A stretch of 22,290 nt of DNA, taken from Ruminococcaceae bacterium UBA1734 (GTDB taxonomy: Bacteria > Bacillota > Clostridia > Oscillospirales > Acutalibacteraceae). The notes beneath the pieces were generated by a model. It was not told where the DNA came from and searched no databases. It worked only from the letters and a program-made list of their open reading frames with translations. Of the stretch, positions 22,193 to 22,290 are shown in pieces (position 1 is the first letter of the stretch; the number at the start of each line of letters is the position of its first letter). Both the position numbers and the translations under genes were made by a program. The stretch lies in the NCBI GenBank assembly GCA_002315765.1, contig DCIE01000036.1, forward strand, positions 626 through 22,915, written 5' to 3'.

Positions 22193-22290
22193 TTCGGTTT
22201 GTCAGGACGCCAAACCCTACGAAAAGTACCTATTTTCAAACTTGTTGAATGAAACTAATACGATATTTCCCAAAAAAGCCTTCTCCGGTT
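22193..22290. repeat. Dispersed repeat region at the right edge
   Basis: No gene is seen between 22083 and the end. A hairpin GGTTTG/CAAACC (22196-22216), with outer TTCG/CGAA arms, occurs in a block (TCAGGACGCCAAACCCTACG) that I recall as a common intergenic repeat of gut Clostridia. The last bases (from about 22264) read TTTCCCAAAAAAGCCTTCTCCGGTT, the start of another copy of the repeat seen at 1-20 and 3521-3797. Confidence 0.6.

Overview
The window looks like chromosomal DNA of a low-GC Gram-positive anaerobe of the class Clostridia, probably an Oscillospiraceae/Ruminococcaceae-type gut bacterium. The reasons are near-consensus sigma-A promoters (TTGACA-17-TATAAT type), strong GGAGG ribosome sites, several TTG starts, and gene families typical of that group. 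These include a lysine-riboswitch-controlled NhaC-family transporter, DegV, a stand-alone tyrosine recombinase, a PqqD-ABC pair, and dispersed palindromic repeats of the CCTTCTCCGGTGGGAGAAGG type. Genus-level assignment is not possible from the sequence alone.

Layout. 1-3.5 kb: a family 2 glycosyltransferase (+) faces a large NhaC-family transporter (-) across a bidirectional terminator. The transporter has a long leader carrying a recognisable lysine riboswitch and an intrinsic terminator, so it is most likely a lysine transporter (LysW type) rather than a housekeeping Na+/H+ antiporter. 3.5-3.95 kb: a cluster of palindromic repeats with no gene; the same repeat family also lies at both window edges. 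3.98-6.25 kb: a translationally coupled EamA transporter and CapA-type protein (-), divergent from a XerC/D-like recombinase. 7.4-8.7 kb: an accessory patch with a truncated phage-like fragment, an 83-aa orphan gene behind a palindromic promoter, and a Phd/YefM-PIN toxin-antitoxin pair.

8.8-17.9 kb is mostly core: DegV; an unassigned nested RNA structure and terminator; glyA (serine hydroxymethyltransferase) followed by traX, whose 5' part is out of frame by one base; the Mg2+ channel/transporter MgtE with a very short attenuator-like leader; a convergent PqqD-ABC exporter pair; and a + strand run of a small membrane protein, the NAD(P)HX repair enzyme NnrE-NnrD, and a lipoprotein. A tRNA-Gly(TCC) with a strong promoter and terminator ends this part.

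18.1-22.1 kb, directly after the tRNA, looks like acquired DNA. It has a decayed four-helix-bundle (S23-type) gene, then a small Cro/CI-type regulator, a double zinc-ribbon membrane protein, an SPFH protein with a C-terminal GYF_2 domain, and a PASTA/DUF4839 lipoprotein. The last three are closely spaced and end in one terminator. The first two of these three resemble the zinc-ribbon/SPFH part of the Bacillus subtilis ydjFGHI envelope-stress operon, but no PspA is present. This cassette is the best candidate here for an under-described system, probably a membrane-associated envelope sensing or stress module; that function is inferred.
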